Source: Candidatus Limiplasma pullicola (GTDB lineage Bacteria > Bacillota > Clostridia > Christensenellales > Aristaeellaceae). From it: 64,000 nt of DNA. This document shows, one piece after another, positions 25,071 to 34,049 of this stretch. How positions within the stretch are numbered: the first letter of the stretch is position 1; every line of letters starts with the position of its first letter. The stretch is taken from assembly GCA_018710985.1 (NCBI GenBank), contig DVIV01000023.1, positions 1 to 64,000 of the forward strand, written 5' to 3'. Below the pieces are notes generated by a model. It was not told the DNA's origin and did no database searches. It worked only from the letters and a program-made list of their open reading frames with translations. Made by a program: the position numbers and the translations under genes.

Positions 25071-27493
25071 TTTTCCGTCTCCTCCCCGGACTTGTCGGAT
25101 GCGGGGGAGACCTCCCCGGCGGATGCGGGGGACTCCGCCGCGCTATCGCCCGTGGCCTCGCTCGCCGCGCCATCCGCCGCGCTATTGCCCGCGGCCTCGC
25201 TCGCCGCGTCATCCGCGCCGCTCTCCGTCGCGCCCTGCGCTTCGCCGTCCTCCGGCCGGATGCGGCGCAGCTCGCGCTCCTCCACGGGGCTTTCGACGGC
25301 CTCGGTCAGCCGGGCCTGGGCGGCCACGTGCGCCGCCGCCGCCGGGCTGATGGCCGGATACTCGATGCGCTCGTGGAACACGCCGTTGAGCACCGTGGCA
25401 AAGGCGTCGCAGATGCGCGTGATGTCGCGCAGGGTCAGGGGCGCGTTGTCCAGCTGGCCGTCGTCGAGCTTGCCGCGCACGAGCTTGGAGATGAACTCGC
25501 GGATCTTCTGGGGGGTGGGGTCGGGCATGCTGCGCACGGCGGCCTCCACGGTGTCGGCCAGCATGATGATGGCGCTTTCCTTGCTCTGGGGCCGGCGGCC
25601 GTCGTAGCGGAAGTCCGCGATGTCGACGGCCTGACCGTCGGCCTCCTGCAGCGCCTTGTGATAGAAGAACATGACCGGCGTGTCGCCGTGGTGCTCCACG
25701 ATGATATCCTGAATCTCCTGGGGCAGGCGGTACTGCTGGGCCATGATGAGGCCGTCGCGGGTGTGCGCGGTGACGATGGCGGCGCTCACGTAGGGGTTGG
25801 TGTGCTCGTGGGGGTTGTCGCCGATCTGGTTTTCCTTGAAATACAGGGGCCGCTTGAGCTTGCCGATGTCGTGGAAATACGCGCCCGCGCGGGCCAGCAG
25901 GGGATTGCCGCCCACGGCCTCGGCGGCGGCCTCGGCCAGGTTGGCCACGATGATGCTGTGGTGGTACGTGCCCGACGCCTCAATCAGCAGGCGGCGCAGC
26001 AGGGGATGGTTGGGGTTGCTCAGCTCCAGCAGCTTTGCGGGGGTGGCCAGGTGGAAGAAGGTCTCCACCAGCGGGTCCAGCGCGATGCACAGCACCGAGG
26101 CCAGCAGCGCGCTTCCGGCGCTCCACAGGGCGTTGGTGAACACGTCGGCGATGGAGGTATTGGTCATGAAGCCGATGGTGAGGATGATGACGATGTTGGC
26201 GATGGCCGTCAGGATGCCGCACAGAAGCACCTGCTGGCGGTAGGGCCTGCGGCGGATGATGCCCACGGCGAGCAGCCCGCTGATGAAGGCGGTGAGCAGG
26301 AGGTTGACCATGGCGGCGCCGAAGGTGGTATCGCCTCCGGCGATGAGGGCGCTGACGAGGACGCTCACGCTCAGCGCGCCCGCGACGCCCGCCCTGGCGG
26401 AGAGCAGGCCCGTGAGCATCATGGCGCTGAGCAGCGCGGGGGAGAGGTAGGTGTGGATCAGCTGGCCGAGGATGCACAGCCCCAGCGTCACGCACTGGAT
26501 GAGCATCAGGATGATGAGCCGGCGCGGGCTTTGCAGCGTCTCCCGGTCAAAGAGGTAGAGCGCCAAAAGCAGCACGGCGGTGCTCAGCGCCACCAGCAGG
26601 GCGGCGCCCACGTACATCATGATATCGACGTTGTCGTCGTCCAGCATGCCCAGGCTGCGCAGCATTTCCAGCTGGTTGGCGGTCACGCGCTCGCGGGCGA
26701 GGACGATGTTCTGCCCCTGCTTGTAGATGACCGGCTCCACGGCGGCGCGGGCCTCGTCGCGCAGCTTTTCGGTGGCCTCCTGGTCGATGACCATGTTGGG
26801 GCGGATCACCTTGCGCAAAATGGGGGTGACGACGTTCTGGAGCAGGTCGATGTCGGTCTTGTAGCCGATGATCTGCTGCAAATACTGGATGGACTCGTTC
26901 ACATACCCCTCGCGGATGGTGGTGTTGAGGGTGTTTTCAACGGCGGAGGTGATGTTTTCGTTCAGGTCGGACATCTGCTGGTCGGTGGCGCGCAGCAGGG
27001 TGTTGAGCTGATAATCCGCCAGGGTGAGCAGCGTCAGCAGCGAGCGGGCGTAGTTCAGCTCGGCCTCGGCAAAGACATATTCGGCCTGCTTCTCCGGATC
27101 ATCCGGCGCGTACTGCTCCAGCACGCGGCGGCCGTACTGCTGCACGGCGTTGACCTGCGCGAGCACGGTGGCCAGGTCCTGCATCACCTGCCCGGCCACA
27201 TCCTCCTTGAAGATGTAGCTGGGCTCGACCTGATTGGCGGCCGTTTCGCGCTGGCGGGCGGTGCTGATCTCGTCCACCACGTCCTTGCTGGCGGTGATGG
27301 TGGTGTGGGAGATATCGCCCACCTTCAGATCATACCGCTGGGGCGTGATGGCGGCCATGAACAGGATGCACAGGACCACCGCCCCGGCCAGAATCACATA
27401 GGCGCACTGGGCCGTGCGCGAGCGCAGCGAATGGCCCACAGCCTCCCAGCTGAAGGGCTTTTTCTTGCGAATGGTATGCTTATTCGGCGTCAT
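25067..27493 (-). CDS. pgpH: 7TM-HD cyclic-di-AMP phosphodiesterase PgpH family
   Basis: An 808-residue membrane protein. It has one N-terminal transmembrane segment (about 35-53), a large extracytoplasmic 7TMR-HDED domain, about seven transmembrane helices (about 300-490) and a cytosolic HD domain with GTYHHS (about 514), AYFHDIGKL (about 541) and VEHHGD. In Listeria this family hydrolyses c-di-AMP. ATG 27493 is preferred (14-base overlap with phoH); an earlier ATG lies inside phoH without a site. The C-terminal 55 residues are an Ala/Ser/Glu/Asp-rich tail coded by a 39-bp tandem repeat. Confidence 0.94.
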   Translation of the reverse strand: MTPNKHTIRKKKPFSWEAVGHSLRSRTAQCAYVILAGAVVLCILFMAAITPQRYDLKVGDISHTTITASKDVVDEISTARQRETAANQVEPSYIFKEDVAGQVMQDLATVLAQVNAVQQYGRRVLEQYAPDDPEKQAEYVFAEAELNYARSLLTLLTLADYQLNTLLRATDQQMSDLNENITSAVENTLNTTIREGYVNESIQYLQQIIGYKTDIDLLQNVVTPILRKVIRPNMVIDQEATEKLRDEARAAVEPVIYKQGQNIVLARERVTANQLEMLRSLGMLDDDNVDIMMYVGAALLVALSTAVLLLALYLFDRETLQSPRRLIILMLIQCVTLGLCILGQLIHTYLSPALLSAMMLTGLLSARAGVAGALSVSVLVSALIAGGDTTFGAAMVNLLLTAFISGLLAVGIIRRRPYRQQVLLCGILTAIANIVIILTIGFMTNTSIADVFTNALWSAGSALLASVLCIALDPLVETFFHLATPAKLLELSNPNHPLLRRLLIEASGTYHHSIIVANLAEAAAEAVGGNPLLARAGAYFHDIGKLKRPLYFKENQIGDNPHEHTNPYVSAAIVTAHTRDGLIMAQQYRLPQEIQDIIVEHHGDTPVMFFYHKALQEADGQAVDIADFRYDGRRPQSKESAIIMLADTVEAAVRSMPDPTPQKIREFISKLVRGKLDDGQLDNAPLTLRDITRICDAFATVLNGVFHERIEYPAISPAAAAHVAAQARLTEAVESPVEERELRRIRPEDGEAQGATESGADDAASEAAGNSAADGAASEATGDSAAESPASAGEVSPASDKSGEETEK
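25137..25214 (-). repeat. 39-bp tandem repeat (two units) in the pgpH tail
   Basis: Units 25137-25175 and 25176-25214 differ at three positions and encode two 13-residue copies rich in Ala and Ser. The repeat keeps the reading frame, so length variation between strains would not disrupt the protein. Confidence 0.8.
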
Positions 27494-28469
27494 TGCCTCC
27501 ACCCTTTCGCGTGCTTTCGTAGGTTTCATAGGCCCGCACCACGGTCTGCACCAGGTCGTGGCGCACCACGTCGGAGCGGTCCAGCGTCACAATGGCGATT
27601 TCGGGTATGCCGCGCAAAACCTCCAGCGCTTGCTTCAGGCCGCTCTGCTTGCCCGCGGGCAGGTCGGTCTGGGTGATGTCGCCGGTGACCACCACGCGGC
27701 TGCCCGCGCCGAAGCGGGTCAAAAACATCTTCATCTGCTCAGGCGTGGTGTTCTGCGCCTCGTCCAGGATGATGAAGCTGTCCGACAGCGTGCGGCCGCG
27801 CATGTAGGCCAGCGGGGCCACCTCCAGCACGCCGCGCTCCTGGAGGCGCTGGTAGCTCTCCGCGCCCATCATGTCATACAGCGCGTCGTAGAGGGGCCGC
27901 AGATAGGGGTCCACCTTCTGGCTCAAATCGCCGGGCAGAAAGCCCAGCTTCTCGCCCGCCTCCACCGCGGGGCGGGTGAGGACGATGCGCTCGATCTCCT
28001 TGTTGCGCAGCGCCACCACCGCCAGCGCCATGGCCAGGTACGTCTTGCCCGTGCCCGCCGGGCCGACCGCGAAGGTCAGCTCGTGCCCGCGGATGGCGCG
28101 CACGTATTCGTACTGGCCCAGGGTCTTGCAGCGCACGGGGCGGCCGCGGTGGGTGATGGCCACCACCTCAAAGGCGATGTCGTCCAGCCGGTCCAGCTGG
28201 TCCTGGCGCGCCAGCTTGGCGGCGTAGCGCAGCGTGGTGCGGTCGATCTGCGCGCCGCGGGCGCTCAGGTCCGTCAGCTTGTCCACCACCCGCGCGGCCA
28301 GCGCCGCGTCCTCCTCGCCGCCGCCGATTTCCAGGTCGGACCCCCGCACGGCGAGCGTCACGCCCAGCTCGCCCTCCAGGAGCGAAAGGTTGCGGCCATT
28401 GGCCCCGAAGATGGAAAGATAGGCGTCCATGCCCGCAAGCGGCACGCGGATGGTAGGGGTGGTTGTCAA
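27480..28469 (-). CDS. phoH: PhoH-like ATPase
   Basis: A 329-residue cytosolic P-loop protein of the PhoH/YbeZ family, linked to RNA metabolism and the YbeY partner encoded nearby. [11 protein letters not shown] (Walker A) is near residue 136; [10 protein letters not shown] is the Walker B motif. TTG 28469 is the likely start: GGAGG lies 9 bases upstream and the codon begins conserved sequence. The longer open frame upstream reads through the inserted hairpin element and should not be coding. The gene overlaps pgpH by 14 bases. Confidence 0.94.
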   Translation of the reverse strand: MTTTPTIRVPLAGMDAYLSIFGANGRNLSLLEGELGVTLAVRGSDLEIGGGEEDAALAARVVDKLTDLSARGAQIDRTTLRYAAKLARQDQLDRLDDIAFEVVAITHRGRPVRCKTLGQYEYVRAIRGHELTFAVGPAGTGKTYLAMALAVVALRNKEIERIVLTRPAVEAGEKLGFLPGDLSQKVDPYLRPLYDALYDMMGAESYQRLQERGVLEVAPLAYMRGRTLSDSFIILDEAQNTTPEQMKMFLTRFGAGSRVVVTGDITQTDLPAGKQSGLKQALEVLRGIPEIAIVTLDRSDVVRHDLVQTVVRAYETYESTRKGGGNDAE

Positions 28470-28482
28470 AAGCGAATGCCTC

Positions 28483-28731
28483 CGTTCATGCCGGCGCGGG
28501 GCCGGCAACTGACTGTCAAAGAACCCGTTTGGGAGGTTCGGAGGGCGAAGTCCTCCGAGCTGTATTCCGAATCCAGCGACATGTGCGGTGGATTCGGAAG
28601 CCTTGCGTAGCAAGGTTTCCCTGCGCGTTTCCCCGGCCGCGCCGCAGGCGCAGGGGAAACGTGTTCTGTCGGAAAAGATCGCCAAAGGCGAGCTTTTTCG
28701 ACAGGCGTTCATGCCGGCGCGGGGCCGGCAA
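28483..28731. mobile_element. Multi-hairpin element (copy 2) with flanking 26-bp direct repeats
   Basis: A perfect 26-bp direct repeat at 28483-28508 and 28706-28731 (each holding a TGCCGGC/GCCGGCA stem-loop) encloses 197 bp. The core starts CTGACTGTCAAAGAACCC and contains in order a CGGAGGGC hairpin, GAATCCAGCGACATGTGCGG-type dyad, GGAAGCCTTGC/GCAAGGTTTCC, a long CGTTTCCCC/GGGGAAACG hairpin and TGTCGGAAAAG/CTTTTTCGACA. No gene is visible. It sits between yqfD and phoH: the right repeat carries the yqfD stop, and the left repeat ends just before the phoH GGAGG. Confidence 0.85.
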
Positions 28732-29863
28732 TGTCCATCAGCCATTCCGCGGTGGCGGTTGCGGCCAATGTATCATCTTCTATCATACAATAATCTACCC
28801 ATTTGTCAATGATCTCATAGCCATAGAGCAGGGTTTTGAGGCGCCCCAGCGCGGCGTCGCCCGCCTCGGCGCGCACCTCGGCCTCCGGGCGGCGGGCGTA
28901 TTCGAGGCTCACCTCGCGCAGCACCGTGGTTTTGCGCCACACGGGGAAGAAGCAGCCCACCACCGGCGTCTGCGTGATGTAGGCGTTGCTGGCGAGAAAA
29001 TCGGGCGTTTCGGGCGCGGCAGGCAGCGAAAACCACGGCGTTTCGATCTGCTGCACCGCCGCCTCGCGGCCGGTTTCCTCGCTGTGGATCTCCAGCATGG
29101 ACATCTCGACCGTGTGCTCAAGCCAGCAGCGGGCGATCACCGCGCCCCGCGCGGCCACGGGCACCACGGCCCCGTCCGCGCCGCGCTCCTCCCCGCGGAT
29201 GAGCACCTGCCCCGCGCGCACCGCGTCGCCCGCCTCCACCGCCGCCGTGCCCGCGTACACCCGCACGGAATCGACGATGCCATCCCGCAGGGCGACCACG
29301 TCGCCGGGCCGGGCGGAGGGCAAATCAGGCATGGGCACGCCGAGCGTCACGTCCACCACGAGCGTCACGTTGCTCACGTAGACGTGGAACCACGCCACCT
29401 CCGGGTAGCGCAGCGTGAGGCTGCGCTCCAGCGCCGTGGCGTCCAGCGCGTCGCGCCGCGCGCCGGGTACATAGCCCGCCTCCGTGAGGTAGGCGGCGAT
29501 GTCCGCGCGGTACGGCCCCGCGCCGTTGATCTCCACCCGCCACACCAGCTGCGACAGCCACAGCGCCGCCGCCAGCGCCAGCGCGGCCCCGACCAGCGCG
29601 CCGGGCCGCCGCCGCAGCGCCAGAAAAAACGCCGCCAGCTGCGCGGGGCGCTCGCGCGTGACGCGCCAGCCCTTTTCCGCGGCCAGCCGCCTGACGCGCG
29701 GCAGGTCGCGCAGGTAGCAGGCGCATTCCAGCGTGCGCCTGTCCGCGCGCCGGGCGCCAAGCAGCGGCACGCCCTCCTTTTTCAGCGTGTTCAGGAAGCG
29801 TTCCAGGTTCAGCCCCGTCAGCGTGAAGCGGCAGGTGACAAAGGGCAATCGGGGCATGTTCAC
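28709..29863 (-). CDS. yqfD: Sporulation protein YqfD
   Basis: A 384-residue membrane protein of the YqfD family, needed for spore engulfment-stage functions in Bacillus. The N-terminal region (RLPFVTCRFTLTGLNLERFLN) and one transmembrane segment (GALVGAALALAAALWLSQLVW, about 89-109) precede an extracytoplasmic domain. GTG 29863 lies 5 bases after the yqfC stop, with AAAGGA nearby; ATG 29857 is an alternative. The last eight codons are contained in the duplicated palindrome that borders the element at 28.5 kb, so the insertion left the protein intact. Confidence 0.9.
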   Translation of the reverse strand: MNMPRLPFVTCRFTLTGLNLERFLNTLKKEGVPLLGARRADRRTLECACYLRDLPRVRRLAAEKGWRVTRERPAQLAAFFLALRRRPGALVGAALALAAALWLSQLVWRVEINGAGPYRADIAAYLTEAGYVPGARRDALDATALERSLTLRYPEVAWFHVYVSNVTLVVDVTLGVPMPDLPSARPGDVVALRDGIVDSVRVYAGTAAVEAGDAVRAGQVLIRGEERGADGAVVPVAARGAVIARCWLEHTVEMSMLEIHSEETGREAAVQQIETPWFSLPAAPETPDFLASNAYITQTPVVGCFFPVWRKTTVLREVSLEYARRPEAEVRAEAGDAALGRLKTLLYGYEIIDKWVDYCMIEDDTLAATATAEWLMDIAGPAPA

Positions 29864-29870
29864 GGCGCGG

Positions 29871-30131
29871 TCATCCTTTCGGGCGGTAGCAGAGCTTTTC
29901 GATCTTGCCGAACACGATCACCCCGTCGCGGTCGTAGCGCGCGAGGGACAGCCTTTCGCCGCTGATGACCAAGAGGCCGCACAGGGTCCTGAGCGCGACC
30001 TCGGTTTCGGTGCAGGCGAAGATGCCCTGATGCTGCTCGACGATGAGCTTTTCGTCGCCCAGCAGCACCGAGCGCGGCCAGCCCAGCACCAGCTCCTGCG
30101 GAATGTCCGCGCGTTTGAGCTTCTCCAGCAC
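29871..30131 (-). CDS. yqfC: Sporulation protein YqfC
   Basis: An 86-residue YabP/YqfC-family protein with the typical end VISGERLSLARYDRDGVIVFGKIEKL. The start is GTG 30131, preceded by the purine-rich GGAAAGGGGG. It is directly upstream of yqfD, as in other spore formers. Its presence and that of yqfD are the best evidence in the window that the organism descends from an endospore former. Confidence 0.88.
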   Translation of the reverse strand: MLEKLKRADIPQELVLGWPRSVLLGDEKLIVEQHQGIFACTETEVALRTLCGLLVISGERLSLARYDRDGVIVFGKIEKLCYRPKG

Positions 30132-30193
30132 GCCGCCGCCCCCTTTCCAAAACACGGTTTGGGGAAGGATATGCGGATGGATGGGCGGGCATG

Positions 30194-30228
30194 AAAAAAA
30201 ACCGCCCGCCCCGGAGGGGGCAGGCGGC
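30194..30228 (-). terminator. Rho-independent terminator of the FucI-like operon
   Basis: On the minus strand CCGCCTGCCCC-CTCC-GGGGCGGGCGG forms a strong stem with one mismatch and is followed by TTTTTTTT. It lies 18 bases after the stop at 30247. Confidence 0.9.
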
Positions 30229-30246
30229 AGGGCACGCGATATCCGA

Positions 30247-31725
30247 TTACGCGAACGGATTCTCCGTGGGATAGGGCAGCGACGCGGGGCGGTTGTAGGC
30301 GATATCCTGTACGCCCAGGAACTTGAACACCTCAAACAGCGCCGCGCCCACATGATGGAAGGCGACCGCGCCGTGGTGCGGGTAGCGCTTGCCCACCAGC
30401 ACGTGGCGGTAGAAGCGGCCCATTTCGGGGATGGCGAACACGCCGATGCCGCCGAAGCTGCGGGTGGCCACGTCGAGCACCTCGCCCTGAGCCACGTAGG
30501 CGCGCAGCACGCCCTCGCTGTCGCACTGGAGGCGGTAGAAGGTGATGTCGCTGGCGGCGATGTCGCCCTCCAGGGTGCCGCGGGTGAAGTCCGGCTCGCT
30601 GCCCTCCGGCTCCAGCAGGCGGTGCTGGATGAGCTGGTACTTGACGGCGCGGCTCTGGCAGAGCTTGCATTCGGGGGTGTTGCCGCAGTGGAAGCCCATG
30701 AAGGTGTCGCTGAGCTTGTAGTCGTACTTGCCCTTGATGTCCTCGTCGTAGATGTAGGCGGGCACGGTGTTGTTGATGTCGAGCAAGGTCACGGCGTCGC
30801 CCGTCACGCACAGGCCGATGTACTCGCTCAGCGCGCCGTAGATGTCCACCTCGCAGGCCACGGGGATGCCGCGCCCGGCCAGGCGGGAGTTGACGTAGCA
30901 GGGCTCAAAGCCGAACTGGCTGGGGAAGGCGGGCCAGCACTTGTTGGCGAAGGCCACGTACTGGCGGGCGCCCCTGTGGTTTTCGGCCCAGTCCAGCAGC
31001 GTCAGCTCGAACTGCGCCATGCGGCGGTTGAGGTCCTCGTAGTAGGCGCCCTCGCCCATCTGCGCGGCCATGTCGCGGCACACCTCGTCGATGCGGGGGT
31101 CGTTCTCATGCTCCTTGAAGCTGACCAGCAGGTCCAGCTCGCTGTTCTCCTCGATTTCCACGCCCAGCTCGTAGAGGCCCCTGATGGGGGCGTTGCAGGC
31201 GAAGAAGTCCTGCGGCCGGGGGCCGAAGGTGATGATCTTGAGGTTCTTCACGCCGATGATGGCGCGGGCGACGGGCAAAAAGCCACGGATGCGCTGGGCG
31301 ATCTCGTCGGCCGTGCCCACGGGGGCTTCGGGAATGTAGGCGCTGAGGTGGCGCATGCCCAGGTTGTAGGAGCAGTTGAGCAGGCCGCAGTAGGCGTCGC
31401 CGCGGCCGTTGATCATGTCGCCGTCGCCCTCGGCGGCGGCCACGTACATGCACGGGCCTTCAAAGCGCTGGGCGATCAGGGTTTCGGGGGTTTCGGGGCC
31501 GAAGTTGCCCAAAAACACCACCAGGGCGTTGCAGCCGGCGGCGCGCACGTCCTCGACGGCCTTGAGGGCGTCCTTTTCGTTTTCCACGGTGACGGGGCAC
31601 TCGTAGAGGCCCTCGCCATAGGCCTTGACGATGGCGGCGCGGCGCGCCTGGCTCAGCGCGATGGGGAAGCAGTCCCGGCTGACGGCGATGATGCCGGGCT
31701 TGACCACAGGGATGTTTTGAAGCAT
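30247..31725 (-). CDS. L-fucose/L-arabinose isomerase-superfamily sugar isomerase
   Basis: A 492-residue FucI-like protein. It opens with GIIAVSRDCFP and contains the C-terminal isomerase domain with CEVDIYGALSEYIG, the DINNTVP segment, FMGFHCGNTPECKLC and HHGAVAFHHVGAALFEV. ATG 31725 has AAAGGAGA 9 bases upstream; a GTG three codons earlier lies on the ribosome-binding site itself. It is encoded with a DUF4867 protein and a xylulokinase-like kinase, so aldose-to-ketose conversion and phosphorylation are the likely steps. Which aldose is used cannot be read from sequence. Confidence 0.87.
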   Translation of the reverse strand: MLQNIPVVKPGIIAVSRDCFPIALSQARRAAIVKAYGEGLYECPVTVENEKDALKAVEDVRAAGCNALVVFLGNFGPETPETLIAQRFEGPCMYVAAAEGDGDMINGRGDAYCGLLNCSYNLGMRHLSAYIPEAPVGTADEIAQRIRGFLPVARAIIGVKNLKIITFGPRPQDFFACNAPIRGLYELGVEIEENSELDLLVSFKEHENDPRIDEVCRDMAAQMGEGAYYEDLNRRMAQFELTLLDWAENHRGARQYVAFANKCWPAFPSQFGFEPCYVNSRLAGRGIPVACEVDIYGALSEYIGLCVTGDAVTLLDINNTVPAYIYDEDIKGKYDYKLSDTFMGFHCGNTPECKLCQSRAVKYQLIQHRLLEPEGSEPDFTRGTLEGDIAASDITFYRLQCDSEGVLRAYVAQGEVLDVATRSFGGIGVFAIPEMGRFYRHVLVGKRYPHHGAVAFHHVGAALFEVFKFLGVQDIAYNRPASLPYPTENPFA

Positions 31726-31759
31726 GGTGTCCACTCTCCTTTGCAGTTTTGAAGGGCGA

Positions 31760-32392
31760 TCAGAGGTCGCCCGAGATGTCGGTGTTTTCGCCCGAAAGGC
31801 CGATCGCCGCGCCCTGCGCGGCCTCGTCGCTGTCCGGATGGGCGAGAAGCCACTTGTTGCGCGCCCAGAGCTGGCGGTCCAGGGGGTCCGGCAGGCCGGC
31901 GAGGCGGAAATCGGTGTTGGTGCCCGCGGGCAGCGCCACCATCACGCGGAAGCCCTTTTCGGGGTCAGCGTGGCAGGGGGCGTAGTGCAGCGTGGTGGCG
32001 TAGACCTCGATCAGCACGCCCGCCGGCACGCGGAAGGCGCGCACCTTCGCGGTGTCCAGCACGCCGCCCTCCATCTCGTCCTGTTTGGCCAGGAGCAAAA
32101 TGAAGTCCCCGACGCCCAGGTTGAACTCGCTGTCGCGGTGGTATTCCAGGCAGTTGAGGCGCGTGTTGTGGCCGTTGCACCAGCCCAGCTGGAACGGCAT
32201 GCCGCCAAAGAGCGCCTCGCCGATGGCCTCCGCGCCCTCGGCGGCGTGCAGCTTGTCCTCGCGGGGGGTGTAGACCACGGCGTCAGGCAGGGGCGTGGTT
32301 TTCAGGGCCTCCATCAGCCCGCCCACGGGATAGCCCTCCACCACGCGGCCGTAGGGCCTAAAGGCGGGGTCAAACACGGAAAGAATCTCCAT
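31760..32392 (-). CDS. DUF4867-family protein
   Basis: A 210-residue cupin-like protein (CLEYHRDSEFNLG near 85, VPAGVLIEVYATTLHYAPCH near 130). The two His/Glu-containing beta segments resemble the metal sites of sugar-binding cupins such as lyxose isomerase, but the family has no fixed function that I can name. DUF4867 genes commonly stand beside FucI-like isomerases, as here. It might be a mutarotase-like or accessory isomerase. GGAG-type site upstream. Confidence 0.82.
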   Translation of the reverse strand: MEILSVFDPAFRPYGRVVEGYPVGGLMEALKTTPLPDAVVYTPREDKLHAAEGAEAIGEALFGGMPFQLGWCNGHNTRLNCLEYHRDSEFNLGVGDFILLLAKQDEMEGGVLDTAKVRAFRVPAGVLIEVYATTLHYAPCHADPEKGFRVMVALPAGTNTDFRLAGLPDPLDRQLWARNKWLLAHPDSDEAAQGAAIGLSGENTDISGDL

Positions 32393-32417
32393 GGGGTATC
32401 GCTCTCCTTTCGTCCGC

Positions 32418-33941
32418 TCACAGGGCGGCCAGCCGCCCGCAGGCGGGTTTCAATGCGGGGTAGAGGCTTTCGTAGAGCCGGTAGAAGGGCTCGTAGGCGG
32501 CGGAGCGCTCCGCGTCGGGCAGCAGCGGCTCGCCGGGCCTGACCAGCGCGGCGCATGCCGAGGGCACGTCCGAGTACACGCCCGCGGCCACGCCCGCCAG
32601 AATCGCCGCGCCCAGCGCCGGGCTTTCGGGCACCTGCACGGTCTGAACCGGCAGGCCGAACACGTCGGCCATCATCTGCCGCCAGAAGGGGCTGCGCGCG
32701 CCGCCGCCGCAGGCCAGCATGCTGGAGGGCCTGACGCCCATGCCGCGCAGGATGTCGAGGTTCTGCCGCTGGGAGTAGATCACGCCCTCCATCACCGCGC
32801 GCAGCAGGTCGCGCCGGGTGTGGATGGCGCTCAGCCCGATGAACGCGCCGCGCGCGTTTGCGTCCAAAAGCGGGCTGCGCTCGCCCATCAGGTAGGGCAG
32901 AAACAGCAGCCGGTTCGCACCGATGGGGCTTTGCGCGGCCTCGCGGTTCATCAGCTCGTAGGGATCGACGCCCATCTGGGCCGCGGCCTCGCGCTCGGCC
33001 TGGCAGAACTGGTCGCGGTACCATTTCAGCGACAGGCCCGCCGCCAGCGTGCAGCTCATGTTCGTGTACGCGCCGGGCACCGCGGCGCAGAAGGTGTGCA
33101 CCCGGCCCTCGGGGTCGATGCTCACGGCGTCGGAGTGGGCGAACACCACGCCGCTGGTGCCGATGGTGGTGAACGCCTTGCCGCTCTCCGCGACGCCCGT
33201 TCCGATGGCGGCGGCCATGTTGTCGCCCGCGCCGCCGGCCACGACCGTGCCCGCGCGAAGCCCCGTCAGCGCCGCCGCTTCCGGTGTGATCGTGCCCGCC
33301 GCCTCGCAGCTTTCCACCAGCGGGGGCAAAAGGTCCATGTCAAGCCCCAATTTGTCCATGATTTCAGCCGACCAGCGCCGCGCCGGCACGTCCAGCAGGT
33401 TGGTGCCGCTGGCGTCGCTGATCTCCTGGGCGATGACGCCGGTGAGGCGGTAGCGCACGTAGTCCTTGGGCAACAGCGCGTGCCGCGCGCGTGCGAACAG
33501 CTCCGGCTGATGCCGGCGCACCCAGAGGATCTTGCCCGCGGTAAAGCCCGTCAGCGCCGGGTTGGCCGCGATCTCGATGAGGCGCTTCGCCCCCACGGCC
33601 TGCGTGATTTCGTCGCATTCCCGCTGGGTGCGGCCGTCGCACCACAGGAGGGACCGGCCCAAAGGCTCGCCCCTTTCGTCCAGCAGCACCAGCCCGTGCA
33701 TCTGCCCGCTGATGCCCAGGCCCCTGACCTCGCCGGGGGCGACGCCGCTTGCTTCCAGCACGCCCCGGATGGTGCCGACCGCGGCGTTCCACCAGTCCAG
33801 CGGGTCCTGCTCGGCCCAGCCGTTTTGCGGCTGGTAGAGCGGATACTCCACGCTCCGGCTGGCCACTTCGCGGCCCTCCGCGTCAAAGAGCACCGTCTTG
33901 GTGCCTGAGGTTCCCAAATCCACGCCAAGCAGATAGGTCAA
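32418..33941 (-). CDS. xylB: Xylulokinase
   Basis: A 507-residue FGGY kinase. YLLGVDLGTSGTKTVLFD (3-20) is the ATPase strand; GLGISGQMHGLVLLD (about 73-87) is the xylulokinase signature, and GAGDNMAAAIGTG (about 233) and ACGGGARSPFWRQMMAD follow. It phosphorylates D-xylulose in known members. The start is TTG 33941 with GAGGGAAG upstream. It is the first gene of the operon xylB-DUF4867-isomerase, with a good promoter and a palindromic operator candidate upstream. Confidence 0.9.
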   Translation of the reverse strand: MTYLLGVDLGTSGTKTVLFDAEGREVASRSVEYPLYQPQNGWAEQDPLDWWNAAVGTIRGVLEASGVAPGEVRGLGISGQMHGLVLLDERGEPLGRSLLWCDGRTQRECDEITQAVGAKRLIEIAANPALTGFTAGKILWVRRHQPELFARARHALLPKDYVRYRLTGVIAQEISDASGTNLLDVPARRWSAEIMDKLGLDMDLLPPLVESCEAAGTITPEAAALTGLRAGTVVAGGAGDNMAAAIGTGVAESGKAFTTIGTSGVVFAHSDAVSIDPEGRVHTFCAAVPGAYTNMSCTLAAGLSLKWYRDQFCQAEREAAAQMGVDPYELMNREAAQSPIGANRLLFLPYLMGERSPLLDANARGAFIGLSAIHTRRDLLRAVMEGVIYSQRQNLDILRGMGVRPSSMLACGGGARSPFWRQMMADVFGLPVQTVQVPESPALGAAILAGVAAGVYSDVPSACAALVRPGEPLLPDAERSAAYEPFYRLYESLYPALKPACGRLAAL

Positions 33942-33991
33942 CTTCCCTCATTCCTTTCGGGACGCCCGCAAAGGGACGCTTCTTTGCCGTG

Positions 33992-34005
33992 TGTGCACGA
34001 GCACA
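33992..34005. promoter_or_regulatory. Putative operator of the xylB operon
   Basis: TGTGCACGAGCACA is a palindrome with five-base arms at about +9 to +22 of the predicted transcript. A further half-site TGCAC lies 10 bases beyond. It probably binds the LacI protein encoded at 34.0-35.1 kb. Confidence 0.5.
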
Positions 34006-34020
34006 TTTTCATCTGCACAA

Positions 34021-34049
34021 AGCATACCCCAATTTCTGGCGCTTGTCAA
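34021..34049 (-). promoter_or_regulatory. Sigma-A promoter of the xylB operon
   Basis: On the minus strand TTGACA (34044-34049), a 17-base spacer and TATGCT (34021-34026). It overlaps the stop of the preceding LacI gene by a few bases. Confidence 0.75.

Noticed and set aside
28470-28745. A longer PhoH N-terminus through the hairpin element
   Set aside because: The extra residues come from the inserted repeat and the duplicated palindrome; TTG 28469 has a proper ribosome-binding site and starts conserved sequence.
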